NCBI GenBank assembly: GCA_951213105.1
Contig: OX578149.1
Span: 3,881,606 to 3,945,605 of the forward strand
Source: Amaurobius ferox
Lineage: Eukaryota > Arthropoda > Arachnida > Araneae > Amaurobiidae
Reading direction: 5' to 3'
DNA length: 64,000 nt
Numbering within the stretch: position 1 is the first letter of the stretch; each line of letters starts with the position of its first letter. The position numbers were made by a program, and so were the translations under genes. Below, piece by piece: positions 47,493 to 60,598 of the stretch. Under the pieces are notes generated by a model that had not been told where the DNA came from, did no database searches, and saw nothing but the letters and a program-made list of their open reading frames with translations.

Positions 47493-48499
47493 AAATCTGA
47501 TGTGACTTTCCCTATAGAATGCAATGAACTGACTTCTTTCACAGTGAAAAATGATGCATTTAGATCTATGGCCCAACGTTTCTAATGTTGAATGGCATAT
47601 TAGACGCTAAAAATAATAGGTCAAACTATATTTCGAATTCATTTATTTTTCACGCATCTTTAAATTGACAATTATCAATATTGAGAGCATACGCAATAAA
47701 CAATTTCGTTATGACTTCATATTTTAAAATATTTAATAATGAATTCATCCATTTGGCGTCATTTTCTGCCATTTTAATGATATTTTCGTCCATCTGAGGA
47801 GAAACATCATTCACTAAATGAGTCGGCAAGTTCGCTGAATGGATGGATGATCAAGCTATTTAAATGACTGTTAGAAAACAATTAAGCGTCCAAATACAAA
47901 CCTATCACAGAAAATATCTTCTTTCGTGAATGGAACGAACTAGATCTACGAGAATGATGTTCACACATTTATCTCATAATATTAAATATAAAAAGTGAAC
48001 CTATTTCACAATAATTAATACTCATTTTCAAATTGATGTAATTCTTTTATGAATTTATTTGAAAAAGTGCAATATCTCAAGAACGGTTCATGCTAGCGTT
48101 CTAAACTGTATATCAATCGTTTTCTAATGAAAAATGACATGAAAAAAGATTATTTAGGCAACATTATTGAAGGTTATGATATTTGATGATTATTTCAGAA
48201 AATGATTCGAAAATGGGAGGGGGGGGGGTCTTCCCAATATTCGATTGCGTTTAAAGACAATAGACTTCCAGTAATCACTGAATGTAATTTTTATATCTAA
48301 TTTCATTCGAATTACTCCCTGCGTTCGTGAGATATCGTTACCGCAGACTCAGGGACACACACAGACAGAACATCACCTCAATAAAGTTCGTTCAGGGGTG
48401 CTTGAAACGTGCCTTTCAGTCGAAAACTCGAATTTGAATGTTCGACCCCGTCACAATACTTTCTCTGTACATTATTCTGTGTAAATAGAGAAAGTAATA
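47493..48499 (+). mobile_element. ACTTTCC-type element, complete-looking single copy
   Basis: Starts TCTGATGTGACTTTCCCTAT and ends ACTTTCTCTGTACATTATTC...AGAGAAAGT. It has the same internal order as the reverse complement of 20576-21508 (TTTGGCGTCATTTT, GGAACGAACTAGATCTACGA, ATATCTCAAGAACGGTTCAT, GAAACGTGC..CAGTCGAAAACTCG). About 1.0 kb, no coding capacity. Confidence 0.75.
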
Positions 48500-48699
48500 A
48501 TGAGTGCTAAAGTAGAAAACTGGGACCAGAGAGTTTACAGACTTTTGCATAGATAATAATATCATCATCTATAATAATGCTGGTTGTGGTTCCACATTGG
48601 ATTTTCATTCTGGTAAAGGTTATCCTGATCTGACAATGGATCTTGATTTTTAGATATTACGATCCAATACTGAATTGGGACATTTTTAAATGGGAATTA

Positions 48700-49045
48700 T
48701 TTAGTAACCACACATTGTAAAGAACCTTGCTGCCCCAACCGGGAATCGAACCTGGAACTTCGAACTAGCCAGCCGACGCTCTACCGTTGAGCTACTGGGA
48801 CGAAATGGCAAGCTCTTATCGTTGAACTGGACTCTGCATTCTCCACCCTCCAATGTCATATGGGCGTGCAACTGACCATCTAATTGACCCCCTCCTGCTA
48901 TTTTTACCACAGGTTAGCCTCCTATTACTTTTTTTACCCAAGTTAGTATCCTGCGTGGTCGTTATCCTCTCCATTTGAAATTGGGGCTCCATCTTCTAGA
49001 ATCCACTGAATCCGTATTAGTCGTACTAGGGTAGCTTTCAGACCT
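48700..49045 (-). mobile_element. tRNA-headed SINE-like unit
   Basis: The head at 48732-48801 (minus strand) is followed upstream and downstream by the shared unit body (GAGAGGATAACGACCACGCAG, GGAGGGGGTCAATTAGATG, CTGAAAGCTACCCTAGTACG). Confidence 0.75.
48732..48801 (-). other. tRNA-like SINE head
   Basis: GTCCCAGTAGCTCAACGGTA, GAGCGTCGGCTGG, then a B box AGGTTCGATTCCC and GGTTGGGGC closing the acceptor. Well preserved; the anticodon stem does not pair well. Confidence 0.75.
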
Positions 49046-49317
49046 CAGACATCTTTTTTTTTATTTTCCGACTCTAAATTTTATTTTTCAATGATCTTTT
49101 TATTTATATTCGCAGTAACCCTTTTCCCATTTTTGAAAAATGGACGTACTTGTCAAGTTCAAATATAATGTAAAACTGTCTGTTTAATCCCACTATTTTT
49201 TACCCATTGTTACCTTTTTAGATCTAAATAAATGTTCGTTTGGCGGGATGGTAGACCTTGGGTGGTATTCTTTAAAACCCTATGTAAACCCACTATGTGA
49301 GTCGCACGGTCTGGAGT
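49046..49317. other. Intervening sequence between two SINE-like units
   Basis: AT-rich, no feature noticed. Confidence 0.3.
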
Positions 49318-49510
49318 CTTCAGACCTCCGACATCTTTGCACTAACCTATAGGGTTTATGGGTTCGGGAACTATTGTAAAGAACCTTGCTGTCCCAACTG
49401 GGAATCGAACCCTGGATATCCTTTCTGGCCAGCCGACGCTCTACCGTTGAGCTACTGGGACGAATTGGCAAAAGTTTTTATCGTCGAAGTAGACTCTGCA
49501 ACATTCATTT
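49318..49510 (-). mobile_element. tRNA-headed SINE-like unit, second in tandem
   Basis: Head at 49391-49461 (minus) with GTCCCAGTAGCTCAACGGTA, B box GGGTTCGATTCCC and acceptor TTGGGAC, flanked by GCAAAGATGTCGGAGGTCTG and AGAGTCTACTTCGACGATAA. 659 bases from the previous head. Confidence 0.75.
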
Positions 49511-50160
49511 GTTTTGAGGTTCAGACTGCTGCTGATGTTAAAGATGATTCTTTCTAGTTATAAACTTTTTATGGAATACGCGAATTTCTCTTTCAATTTC
49601 ATATTCCACAGTGATTACTTGAAAAATTAGAAATGCAAAAGATCTTGAAAACGTCTTTACATTTTTTCTATCAAGAACAGTGTGATTTTTCGTCTATATC
49701 AGAATGAAAAAATATAGGGAAAACGTAGGTTTATACTGGTGGAATAAAGATTTAGCAAAATTTAGAGACTTTATCTAAAAGAGTTCAATCGCAAGAAAGG
49801 GGTTCTGCTGCATCGTCTGAAATTAAAAATGCAACTGCAAATTGTAATTCGTTAAACTGAGTTTTAATTTAAAATCTTTCGCATATACTTGATACCCACG
49901 AGTCCATGGAAAGCTCTTCTGGAACATTCAAGTAAATGCACGTCGCCCTTATCAAAGATATACCTCTACCTGCACCCAAACCAAACAACTTTCGAGAGAT
50001 CTATGAGAACGCGAACTCGTCTCTCGACGTCAGGCTTATTGCCTCGCGGAACAACAGTGCGATCTTAAATTCTTTAGGGCAATAGTATTCATTATTAAAA
50101 GATAAATTAATGAATCATTTAATGACTGTTGTGCCAAATACATAACTATATTAAATATTA
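49511..50160. other. No identifiable feature
   Basis: AT-rich; no repeat partner or credible open frame noticed. Confidence 0.3.
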
Positions 50161-51214
50161 TGAATCGACGTAAATAATTAATTATTTTGAATGATGTATG
50201 CTCATATTTTGAGCGCGCGCACACCCTGAATATTTCACAGCTCAGCTGCTCATTCATTTGATTAACACTTTACAACATAGTTGAAAAGGATTTATGACTT
50301 GGTTTATTCTGTCTGTCCGTTCGCACGATAACTGTCGTAAAAATGACTTCATCGAAATGAAATTTTAGTAATGTTGTTGAGACGATCTGTGGGACCCATG
50401 TAAATGTAAATGAATAATATCACCCGATTTGTTTCGGATGGAACCCGGGTTGATAAAATGAAATACATTAAACCCTATGGGACCTCATGTTTCAAACATT
50501 TTTTAAGCAACGTTAAAATTCACAAATGGCTTCGAAAATTTTAGGAAATATTCAAGTGATCTCATAAAATATATAAAAAAAAATTCAGCAAAATAGGTGG
50601 GGTCGTTTTTTAAATAAAAATTAAAAGTGATGACACCATATAACATGAAGCGATCCCGTGACCCACTTCAAAATAAAATAGGCCATCCATATTTTTTTCA
50701 CAGAGTAAAAATAGTAATTTTTAAAGCTCTTTTAAATTTATATTCAGTGTTGCATCCGTCCTAAAACTGCTTTATTTTTGCGTATTTTCTCTGCATCTCT
50801 ATTCTGCGCCAAGGCAATGACACTATTTTTGAGTTTAAAGGATCATTCGACTTTGATTATTTCTACAACGAAGCCTCATTTTTTAATGGATGCAGAATAT
50901 CAGCAAGTGATTGTAAGATGAGCTGTATAAGAATGACTGAATTTTTTTCACCCAAAATTATTGAACTCTGGAATAAAAGTGTATGAATGATATATTCACT
51001 GCTTTTACATAGAGAGCCAGACGATGACATCCTTTGAACAAAGTTCATTTTTTTTTCGATGACGTTTTAAGTTTTCAAGTAAAAAAAAAATGATTGTAGT
51101 ACTGCGATGATTAAGAAATATCAGCGCTGGATGTATCGCATTTTAGAGAAATAAAATGGCATTTCAGTGGGAAAGTGTTTTATAATCATTGATTTATGCA
51201 TGATTGATCTTTCT
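50161..51214 (+). mobile_element. AACACTTT-family MITE with shared 100-bp left flank
   Basis: 50161-50263 (TGAATCGACGTAAATAATTA, GAGCGCGCGCACACCCTGAA) equals 12948-13040. The element proper runs 50264 (AACACTTTACAACATAGTTG) to about 51214 (CATGATTGATCTTTCTTG). Confidence 0.8.
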
Positions 51215-51887
51215 TGATTCGTTTCCCTACATAGAAATCTCAATCTCCACGATTGCAACACGCAACACAGTAGTACAGCCGTTCCCTTGCCCCACTCACC
51301 CGGCAAGTCATTGTGTTGCAAAAGTGTGGCGTGACCCCTTTATAACCATTACATCCAGCAGGGGCAACTATTTCAGTCAGGGGTGTCAACAGATGACGCC
51401 ACTGTAAAGCTATAGCAGATCAGATATTTTTTTCTATATATAGGACTCAATTTTACGGCGGCAGCCCACAGGAATTTTCTCAGTATGGGAAAGTACTTCT
51501 ACAAAATATCTGGAGTGAGGTTCGACTCTACTTTCTAATGCATACATACATATTGTCTAGTTTCACTCATGCCAGTATCAGAATGAAAAATATTTTTTAT
51601 AAATGCTAAGTTGTTTTTATAGACACATTTCGCACTATTTCTTTGCACATTTATTTTTTCAAGTAAGAAAGTGATAGAAGAAAAGCTGCTTTCTGTATAA
51701 TTTATACTAACTTTCAGTTAGTTTCTTTTTTTTCAGAAATGCCACACAAAAATGGAATATGCCCAACTATATGAATTAAAAGCTAATTTTACATATAATG
51801 TTTTAGAACACAATACGCAAGAAAGCATCCTAGCCACGTTAGAGATTAAGAGGGTGTTTCTTGACAGTTTGGAGAGTGAGCGTCACA
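51215..51887. other. No identifiable feature
   Basis: No repeat partner or credible open frame. Confidence 0.3.
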
Positions 51888-52590
51888 CAGGGCCGTAGTC
51901 AGGCAGGGGCCAGAGAGGACTAAGCCCCCCAATAGGTATACTCACCCCCCCCCCCCTGATTGAAATATTAAATTTTTGGTAGTGATATGAGATTTCATCT
52001 AAAATGTCATCCAAATTTTGCATAAAAAAATTCCTTTTTGAGATTTTTTTTAATAAATGACTTTGTTTTAAAGATTTTTTAATGGATCCGAATGTGTGGT
52101 TATACGGGTGGTCCATTTATTTACAAATTTAATTTAAAAATATTTAAAATTTATGACACTAGTATTTAGAATACTTTTCTATTATTGTGGGGTTCACTTA
52201 TACATGAGTCAATATCAGAGTCGAAATCAACTGATAAGTAGTTAAGAATTAATATGAAGCCTTAACGTGTATTAACTTTCAGAAATTGTCTTCCATTCAT
52301 TAACACCTTTACTGCTAGTTACTGCTTGTAATAAAATCAATTGTACTTACTATATTTTTATATGGATGTATAGTAACTATATGGAAATGAACAATCAGCT
52401 TAGCTTGCAAATCTAAATGTGCAATTATTTGTTAATAATTTATATGGATTGAAATATATAATAGCAACTATTGTGGTTTATAAATGCTGATGATAAATTG
52501 TGTTTTTTATGAGCCCCTCCTTCCAGACTGTTGAGTCCCCCTCGAATGTCCCCTCAGCCCCTCTTCCATTCGTCTCTGGCAACGGCCCCG
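51888..52590 (+). mobile_element. hAT-like non-autonomous element, copy 2
   Basis: 703 bp. It starts CAGGGCCGTAGTCAGGCAGG and ends CTCTGGCAACGGCCCCG, so the termini are inverted relatives (GGGCCGT.G.CA). It contains a C-run near 51946 and aligns with 28691-29341. No transposase. Confidence 0.65.
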
Positions 52591-53639
52591 TAGCATCCTT
52601 CGCAAATGCGCCCAATGGAGGAAGGTTCAAAACTGCCCATTTTGAAAAATTATGCATTAAAATGATGGGAGGCGATGGACGGGAGACACATTCTCATCTC
52701 AAACGGATGAAGAAACACACATTAATATACTTCTCACATCCGATATGATTCTTTGAATTTTTACATCTCTGTTGTCCCCTTGTAACAGAACCTTTTCGTC
52801 GAGCTTTCCGAAAGCGGGCGAAAGGCGTCGTCCTCTCGCCCACGGTGCTTGTGGCTCTTCATGACGGTCACGATTCTAAAGCATCTTCTGCCAAAATCGT
52901 TCCGGCCGACAGGTGTGGGCATGTACTGGCACATGCCCCCGCCTGCTGCAGTATGTCAGCAGTGATTGTCTAGACCACGAAAGAAGGAGATAAAACTCCT
53001 ATGGATGAAACGCTTGAAAATACCATAATGTTTTGAGAATGAGATGGGTGTCGTCAGTAGTCGCGGTAGAAGAGCATGGACACGTGACGTCACACGAAGC
53101 ATTTTGCCTGACACTTCCAAAACAAAATACTCGTTTACGTAGCAGTATGCATTAGAAACGGCTACTTTAGACATTTATAATCACCTATCCTCTCATTTTA
53201 ATAAGATAGATCTCAATGTATCTCCTTTGGTGGATATTTTTAATGGATCGGAAAAATAAAATAGTCACTTTCGATAAAATATATACACGAGTTTTTTAAG
53301 AAAATTCGTTATGTACCTATCCCTTCTTGCTCGCACATACATTGCAGAATTTTCTTGTCAATGCATACATCTTCAGAACGCTAGCGAGCGACTACGGTAA
53401 AAATGAGTCGTCGTGTACATTCACTTTAAATCCCTTAAAGTGCACTTTAACACGTGAAATCTTTACACATATATTATTTATTCCAGTATTTTAAATAACT
53501 TATTTTCAGCACAAAGGCAAATTTCGATGTTTCAATTTTTATGGACCATCCTCGTCCGTTTCCCGTGGTGGTAAAAAAAATGCCCTGACGTTTCTGCGCA
53601 TTCTATTACGTAGGCTGTTTATGCTCTATAGTCTATAGT
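52591..53639. other. Mostly unassigned; R3-related piece and a small hairpin
   Basis: 52985-53040 matches 41345-41400 (GGAGATAAAACTCCTATGGAT). 52917-52938 has GGGCATGT/ACATGCCC 8-base arms. No gene. Confidence 0.35.
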
Positions 53640-53990
53640 GTGAGTTGATACAACAGAAAGAAGTAGTATTGAGTCTACGTATTTTGGATTATTTTTGAAT
53701 GAAGAGTTCCCTCAATGAACTAGTATTTTTTCATACTTGGAGAATAGATAGGGGAATAAACAACTTGAAAGGTAAAATTATTTTGAATACTTAGGAATAT
53801 TCTTTATTGTTTCCGCTCTACTTGGCATTGAGCTCATCCTTTATTTTTATAAAATGGGTCGTTGAAATAAATAGTTTAGGCCTTTCGCCCTCGAAATGTA
53901 TACAATGCAGGGCATACTTAGCTTATCCCAGCGCCACCTGAATGATTGTCTCAAACAATGTGGCCGTTTTCTTAGCATGAAGTTTTAACT
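53640..53990 (+). repeat. Dispersed repeat family R3, copy 3
   Basis: Same ordered blocks as copies 1 and 2, including CTAGTATTTTTTCATA, AATATTCTTTATTGTTTC, TTTAGGCCTTTCGCCCT and TTATCCCAGCGCCACCTGAA. Confidence 0.65.
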
Positions 53991-54714
53991 CCTTATGATC
54001 TCGACTTTATACAGATAAGAAGGGAAGATTCTTCGAAATCATTTGAGATGTCGCGTATAGATATCGGAGTACGCACACATCTAACTTGCGAGTTTTCAAA
54101 TAACACTTGAGGAGCTGTTTATCTGAGAACGGAAATCCTTTCATTATTTTTATAAGCAAATTTACAAATAAAGCAACACATCTTCTTTATAGCTAAGCAA
54201 ATCTCTCTATATTTAAGGGAAAAAAAGTTATGATCTGGGCAGCCTATGCAAGACTTTTCCTACACACTCCAATTCATTTTCTCTTTCTTAATGCGCGCTA
54301 CGATCTCCCGGTGTTCGTTCTTTTATTCAAGGAATTGAGTGTCTTCATTATACAAGGAATTCAGTGTCCCTTTCCATCTTTTGTTATAGAACTAAAACAT
54401 TTTTTTACCAAATTGGACTCGCTCTACAACTTTCTAATTCACATTTTTCCTATCTACAAAAGGGGCCCTAACACCTCTAAAACGGGGGCCACGGGTTCCC
54501 CCTGGTCTCATTCTGTGAACCATAGGGGGTTTCCTATACAACGGCATAAGAAGTACAGAGCTGACACAGTTCGTGAGATATTGGCCTGAGGAAAAACTTT
54601 CCTTGTAACTCTGCATAAGAAATGTTCTTCGCTCCATTTATCTGCAACGCTTGGCAAGCCATTTGGCGAAACTGTCCAGTCATTTAATGAGATATCACCA
54701 AGGTATTTTGACCC
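53991..54714. other. Unassigned; weak ACTTTCC-type remnant
   Basis: TGATCTGGGCAGCCTATGCA at 54230 followed by AGACTTTTCC recalls the extended end of that family, heavily decayed. The overlapping open frames (54230-54589 and others) are not recognisable. Confidence 0.35.
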
Positions 54715-55180
54715 AGATTTGTAAAGAACCTTGCTGTCCCAACTGGGAATCGAACCCAGGATCTTCGAACTGACCAGCCGACGCTCTACCGCTGAGCGAC
54801 TGGGACAAAATGGCAAGCTCTTATAGTCGAAGTGGACTCTACATTCTTTAGTTCTCTCATGCCAGATGGGCGTGCCACTGACCCTTTGACTGGCCACCTC
54901 CTGCTCTTTTACCTTATAGGTGAGTCTCCTGATGTATCCTCCAAATTAGCTTCCTGCTGGATCGTTATCCTCTCGTTTTGAAATCGGCGCTCCACGTCCA
55001 CTGAATCCACGTCGTCCTAGGGTCCCTTTCAGACCTCTGACATCTTTGCACTAACCAATAGGGCGGATGAGTTATAAAGAACCTTGCTGCCCCAACTGAG
55101 AATCGGACCCAGGACTGGTCAGCAATGCCGTTACTGAGACGACATCGCAATTTCTTATGCTCGAAGTGGATTCTGACAGA
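54715..55180 (-). mobile_element. tRNA-headed SINE-like unit, tandem pair
   Basis: Heads at 54736-54806 (well kept: GTCCCAGTCGCTCAGCGGTA, GGGTTCGATTCCC, TTGGGAC) and about 55089-55143 (lacks most of the D-arm). Spacing is 353 bases, as at 31216/31570. Unit body words (GAGAGGATAACGA, GCAAAGATGTC, AGGTCTGAAAGGGACCCTAG) are present. Open frame minus 54897-54508 is SINE sequence. Confidence 0.75.
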
Positions 55181-57289
55181 TTGAAGAAAATATCGTTAAC
55201 GACGCTAAATTAACGAAAATAACACCCAATAGATGAATTCGTTTTCAAAATTTTAATGGACTAATAGTGTGGATTGCAAATGCTATCCAAAACACTGCCA
55301 GGATCCTCGTCAGTTTAGAGTGGCGCGAAATATAAGTTTGTTGGGTACTTCGAAATAGTTTGACGTCATCTGCGTCCAATGATTCGGCATTCAATACATC
55401 GCGCGTAGATTTTATGCATCCTTTCTTCGCCGTGAAAGAAGTCAATTCATCGCATTACGTCCTGTGCTGCTCAGATTTTCATGGCACGACACATTTTCTT
55501 AGTTTGGGACTCATATATTGTAGTATCGTAGATTCGCTTAGCGTTTCGATTTTATATTCTAAAAAAAATAGCTTTGTTTTTTTATATTTATTTTCAAAGC
55601 TATTCTCGAAATAATTTTTAATATCTATTGACACATTTTTAATATCTTTTGCAACTTTCGTAGGATGAGGTTGTCTCTCCTGTTTAAAGAGACAAGCATC
55701 AATAGTTAAGAACGCTTAAGAATTTCGGGGTAGCTCTCCGAGGATAGAATTTTGGCAAAATAGTTTCTTTCAAGTGACAAAAAAATAAATAATAATAATT
55801 GAAAATATTTAAATATTGCGCATTCAATGTTATTTAAAAACATATTCCGCTATTGTTATACGGAAATTCAAATGTAATTAATATATGAAAGAAAACATGG
55901 ATTGTGTGGACTGCTCAAACCTAGCAGACACGCTTTAAAAACTATCTGAAACGACTCTATATAATAAATACTGTGGCGGCATCTGCGAAACACATACTCT
56001 CCCTGCAGCGACATGCCTGTAAAAGGGCTTTTACCGTCGATGTGTTGCGCCTGCAGGGAAGCAAAGCCGGTCAAGTCATGAGGGAAAAAGATCTGTAGGG
56101 CATCCGTAAACATTTTAAGCACTGCGAAAGATTTCGAAAATGTTTACCTACCTTATCGAACTTTAAAGCAAAATATGTTGTGAAAAAAAATGTGTTTTCT
56201 ATTCACAAATATGTGATTTCTAAGTTCAAAATAATAATAATAATAATAAAATATCTCGTTGAGATTTCCCAATAAAAATTCGGGCGCCATGAGTGGATGC
56301 CCCGAGACAATCGTCTGAGGCTCGAACGAATGTGGGCACGCGTGAGCCGACTGTGGGCGCCCCAGTGAAGGGGCTGCGAGTGGGACTGTCGAGGTGGGCC
56401 TGCTGCCTACATTCACGCACAATGAGAGAATAAATAGGTTTGAGTGGGTTGATGACTGATTCCCATTTATGGAAGTAAAAAAAAACATCGAACGTTCGAT
56501 GGATAAAACCGGATGGGGGCAACACATGACTTTCGCTGCATACTTCTTTCGCAGCTCGAGAAAGATACATAAGACACTCGCACAATGCTTTTAGCGTTGA
56601 ATTCTACATTAATATGGACCACTTTTCGGGGTCACAACATGCTATTAAAAATTATTTCAAAGTACCCAATTAACTTTTATTTTGCAATACAGTTATACTA
56701 TCATCCGCCAAGCAATACAGTTCCTATTTTAAACGATTATGGTTATTATAAACTATTATTTTATTATATAAAATCGATGTGGTTTGCGTTCTACTCGATA
56801 CATTCCTAAAATTCAAAATGACAGTTCTTATTGTGTTCTTCATGTGTTAGTATCGTATTTAACATTGAGTTGTTTACTTTAGATAAGGCAAATCTCGTTA
56901 CTATGACAGCCGTCTAATTATCACTAAATGGGTGTATAAAAAATCTAGACATTAAAACCGTCACACTGACTGCAATTCGGACTAATAAGATTTCCTATCG
57001 AAAAATATGATTCTTCAAAAAAGCTATCCATTAATAAAGCGTTTCTATTTCACAAAGCGGGAAATTCTCTACTCGATTTTGAATTCAAAATATAAATGTC
57101 CTGTCCCAAAAGAATTATTAAATAAATTCAACTTCATTCCCAAAGATATTGAATAGTCATCAACTTGGCGTCCTTTCGTTAATTGAATATCATTCCTGCC
57201 CGTCTATTCGGCCCCATTTTCAAAAACTCCGCCAAATGCATTACAGACGGACAGACAAACACATAAATAACCTTTGGAGAAGAAATACA
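55181..57289. other. No identifiable gene
   Basis: Contains an (AAT)n tract near 56231-56250 and, at about 56509, CCGGATGGGGGCAACACATG plus ACTTTCGCTGCATACTT, a decayed extended end of the ACTTTCC family. Open frames on both strands at 56153-56585 span this and are not recognisable. Confidence 0.35.
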
Positions 57290-58870
57290 AAATAATTTCA
57301 AAAAGTATCTTCTCTCGTGAATGGGCCGAACAAGATGTACGAAGAGGATATTAACAAATGTGCCGCATAATATTGCCTATAAAAAGGGAACTTATTTCAC
57401 AATAGTTAATACTTCTTTTAATTTTATGCATTTATTAACACTTTACAACAAAGTTGAAAAGTGTTTATGACGTTGTTCATTCCGTCTGTCTGTCTGTCTG
57501 TCCGTTAACACGATAACTACCATAAAAATTACTTAATCAAAATGAAATGTTAGTATGTTGTTCAGACGGTCTGTAGGACCTATGGGAATATAAATTAATA
57601 ATATCATCCAATTAGTTTTGGATTGAACCCGGGTTGAAAAAATGAAATACATTGAACCCTACGGGACCTCGTTTTTCAAACATTTTTTAAGCGGATTTAA
57701 AATTCACAAATTGCTTCGAAAATTTTAGGTAATATTCAAATTGTTCTAAAAAATATATAAAACAAAAATTCAGCGAAATATATTCAGTAGTTTTTTAAAT
57801 AAAAATGAAAATAATAATGACACCTCTTATATGAAGCGATCACGTGACCATGATATGAAAAGATCACGTGACCCACTTCAAAATGATATATGGCATCCAT
57901 CTTGTCTCAAAATCGTGATTTTAAAATTTCTTTTTAATTCATATCGAGTGTTGTATCCGTCCTAAAACCACTTTATTTTTGCTTAAATTCTGTGCATCTA
58001 CATACTGAAACAACGCAATGACAAAATATTTGAGTTTAAAGGATCATCCAAATTTGATTATTTCTACAACGAAGCCTATTTTTCACTTATGTAAAATGTA
58101 AACAGCAAAATATGTAGGATGAGTTGTATTAGAATTGCTGTATTTCTTTAACACAAAATTATTTAGCCCATAGAGTCTGCATAGTTGATATGAATGAAAT
58201 ATTCATTGATTTTATGATGTTTTAAACATAGAGTTTAATTACCTGTAGCGCCATGGTGTTAATTTTTAAATAAAATAAATTATTATAGTATTGTGATGAA
58301 TTAAATAAATGGCAAATTGTTTATGAATGAAATGCTGCTTTTATAGAGAGAGCCAGGCATGTTATTTTTTTCTATGACCTCATTTGAATGAATGTCAGTT
58401 GTTTTCGTTGAAGTTTTCAAATATAATAAATTATTGTAGTATTATGATAATTTTAAAAATATTACCGAGGAATGTATCGCATTTTAGAGATGTTTAAACC
58501 AGTCAATTTATATTTCAATGCCGTCATTTGAATGAAGTTTATTTTTTTCGATGCAAGTTTAGTTTTCAAATATAATAAATTAATGTAGTATTGTGATAAG
58601 TTTTAAAATATTACCGAGGAATGTATTGCATTTTAGAGATGTTAAAATAAAATTGCATTGAAGTTGGAAAGTGTTTCATAATCAATGTTTTAAGCATAAT
58701 TGATCTTTCTAATTTATTATAAATTTATTTGTAAAGCGTGCAATATTGCGAGAACCGTTTATGCCAGCGGTCTAAAATGAGTGTCAATCGTTATCTAATG
58801 AAAAAATTACTTAAGAAATGATTATTTCTGTAACATCATGAAAGGTTTTGATTTCGTTTCTTTTTTTTAT
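57290..58870 (+). mobile_element. ACTTTCC-type element fragment interrupted by an AACACTTT MITE
   Basis: 57290-57436 (AGTATCTTCTCTCGTGAATG, TTTCACAATAGTTAATACT) and 58710-58870 (GTGCAATATTGCGAGAACCG, CAATCGTTATCTAATGAAAA) are consecutive parts of the copy at 47930-48180. The MITE at 57437-58709 sits between them. Confidence 0.7.
57437..58709 (+). mobile_element. AACACTTT-family MITE, long form, nested
   Basis: 1.27 kb, closely related to 42859-44168 (same (CTGT)n, GTTAACACGATAACTACC, GATCACGTGACCATGATATG). Ends GTTGGAAAGTGTTTCATAAT plus tail. Confidence 0.85.
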
Positions 58871-59256
58871 TTCATTTGAAAATTAATTTTGAGGAGGCGG
58901 CAAGGTGAAATACATTTGTTCTTTGCATCTCGATTTTTATCTCTTTTTCTTCTCTCGCCGTTGGTTTTCCTGCTTCAGTCCCGTTTGCATCCATGACCGA
59001 TCTCGCTCCCTGGAGTAAGGGATGCGCTTCTTATGTGTCCTGATAAAAAAGACTCGAAATCCGTTGACACTTTCGGTTGCATGCCACTTTTAACGAAATC
59101 ATCTTCAATGCTGACCTTGGGAAGCTGACTCTGCTAAAAGAAACATTTCAGCCGATTATGTATATTTCAGAACTTTTATTATACCATTTATTGGCCAAAT
59201 GTGGAGTCCACTTCATGGATGTTTCGTGTGACACCGTCATATTGGGAAACATTTTT
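58871..59256. other. No identifiable feature
   Basis: Short unique-looking interval between two MITEs. Confidence 0.3.
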
Positions 59257-60598
59257 AACACTTTACAACGCAGTTGAAAAGTGTTTATGACTTGGGTCAA
59301 TCTGTCTGTCCGTTCGCAAGATAACTGCCGTAAAAATGACTTTATGACATTTCAGTATGTTGTTCAGACGGTATGTGAGACATTTGGAAATATAAATTAA
59401 TAATATCACCCAATTAACTTTGGATGGAACCCGGATTGAAAAAATGAAATACATTGAACCCTATGGGACCTCATTTTCAAACATTTTTTATACTAATTTA
59501 AAATTTACAAATGGCTTCGAAAGTTTTAGGAAATATTCAAATTATCCCATAAAAAAATATAAAAAAATTTCAGCAAAATATATTCTGGTAGTTATCTAAA
59601 TAAAAATTAAAATAATAATGACACCCACATCATAGGAAGAGATCACGTGACCCACTTTATGATATGAAACCCATATTATATGAAAAAATCACGTCCCACT
59701 TCAAAATAAAATAGGGCATCTATCTTGTGTCAAAATTGTGATTTTTAAGTTCTTTTTAATTTATATTTAATGTTGTATCCGTCTTAAAACCGCTTTGAAT
59801 CCATATTCTGAAATAGCGCAATTACAATATATTTGAGTTTAAACGACCCATGCCATCCATCTTGTGCCAAAATCGTGATTTTTAAAGTTCTTTTTACTTT
59901 ATATTTAGTGTTGTATCCGTCCTAAAGCTGCTTTTTTTTTTTCTAAACTTTTGTGCATCTGTATTATGAAGCAACGCAATTAGAATATATTTGAGTTTAA
60001 ATGATCATCAAACTTTGATTATTTCTACAACGAAGCTTAATTTTCACTGATGGAAAATGTAAACACATGAAGCTGTAAGATCAATTGTATAAGAATTGCT
60101 GAATTTCTTTAATGCAAAATTATTTAGCTCTGGAGTCTGCAATATAGCTGATACGAATGAAACATTCCTTAATTTTACATAGAGACGCAGATGTTTTTAT
60201 AACAGACTTTTTCGATGAAGTTTTAAGCATAGAGTTACGTTTACCTCCATAGAAGCACGTTTACCTCCATGGTTTTAAGTGTTTACGTAAAATAAATTAT
60301 TGTAGTATTGCGATGAATAAAAGGAATGGAAAAAAGTGTATGAATGAAATATTTACTGCTTTTTCATAGAAAACCAGGCGATTTATATTTCAATGACGTC
60401 ATTTGAATAAAGTTCATTTTTTTGATGAAGTTTTAAGTTTTCAAATATAGTAAATTATTGTAGTATTGTGATAATTTAAAAAATATGACCGCTGAATGTA
60501 TTGCATTTTAGAGATGTTTGAATAAAATTCCATTGTAGTTGGAAAGTGTTTCATAATCAATGCTTTATGCATGATTGATCTTTCTTGTTGTCAGTTGC
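59257..60598 (+). mobile_element. AACACTTT-family MITE, long form with internal duplication
   Basis: Starts AACACTTTACAACGCAGTTG and ends with the CATGATTGATCTTTCTTG tail. The block GCCATCCATCTTGTG..AAATCGTGATTTTTAA.. to ..GTTGTATCCGTC occurs twice (about 59710 and 59850), as does GACCCACTT..GATATGAAA upstream. Confidence 0.8.

Noticed and set aside
54508..54897. 129-codon open frame
   Set aside because: It is read through a tRNA-headed SINE unit and its flank.
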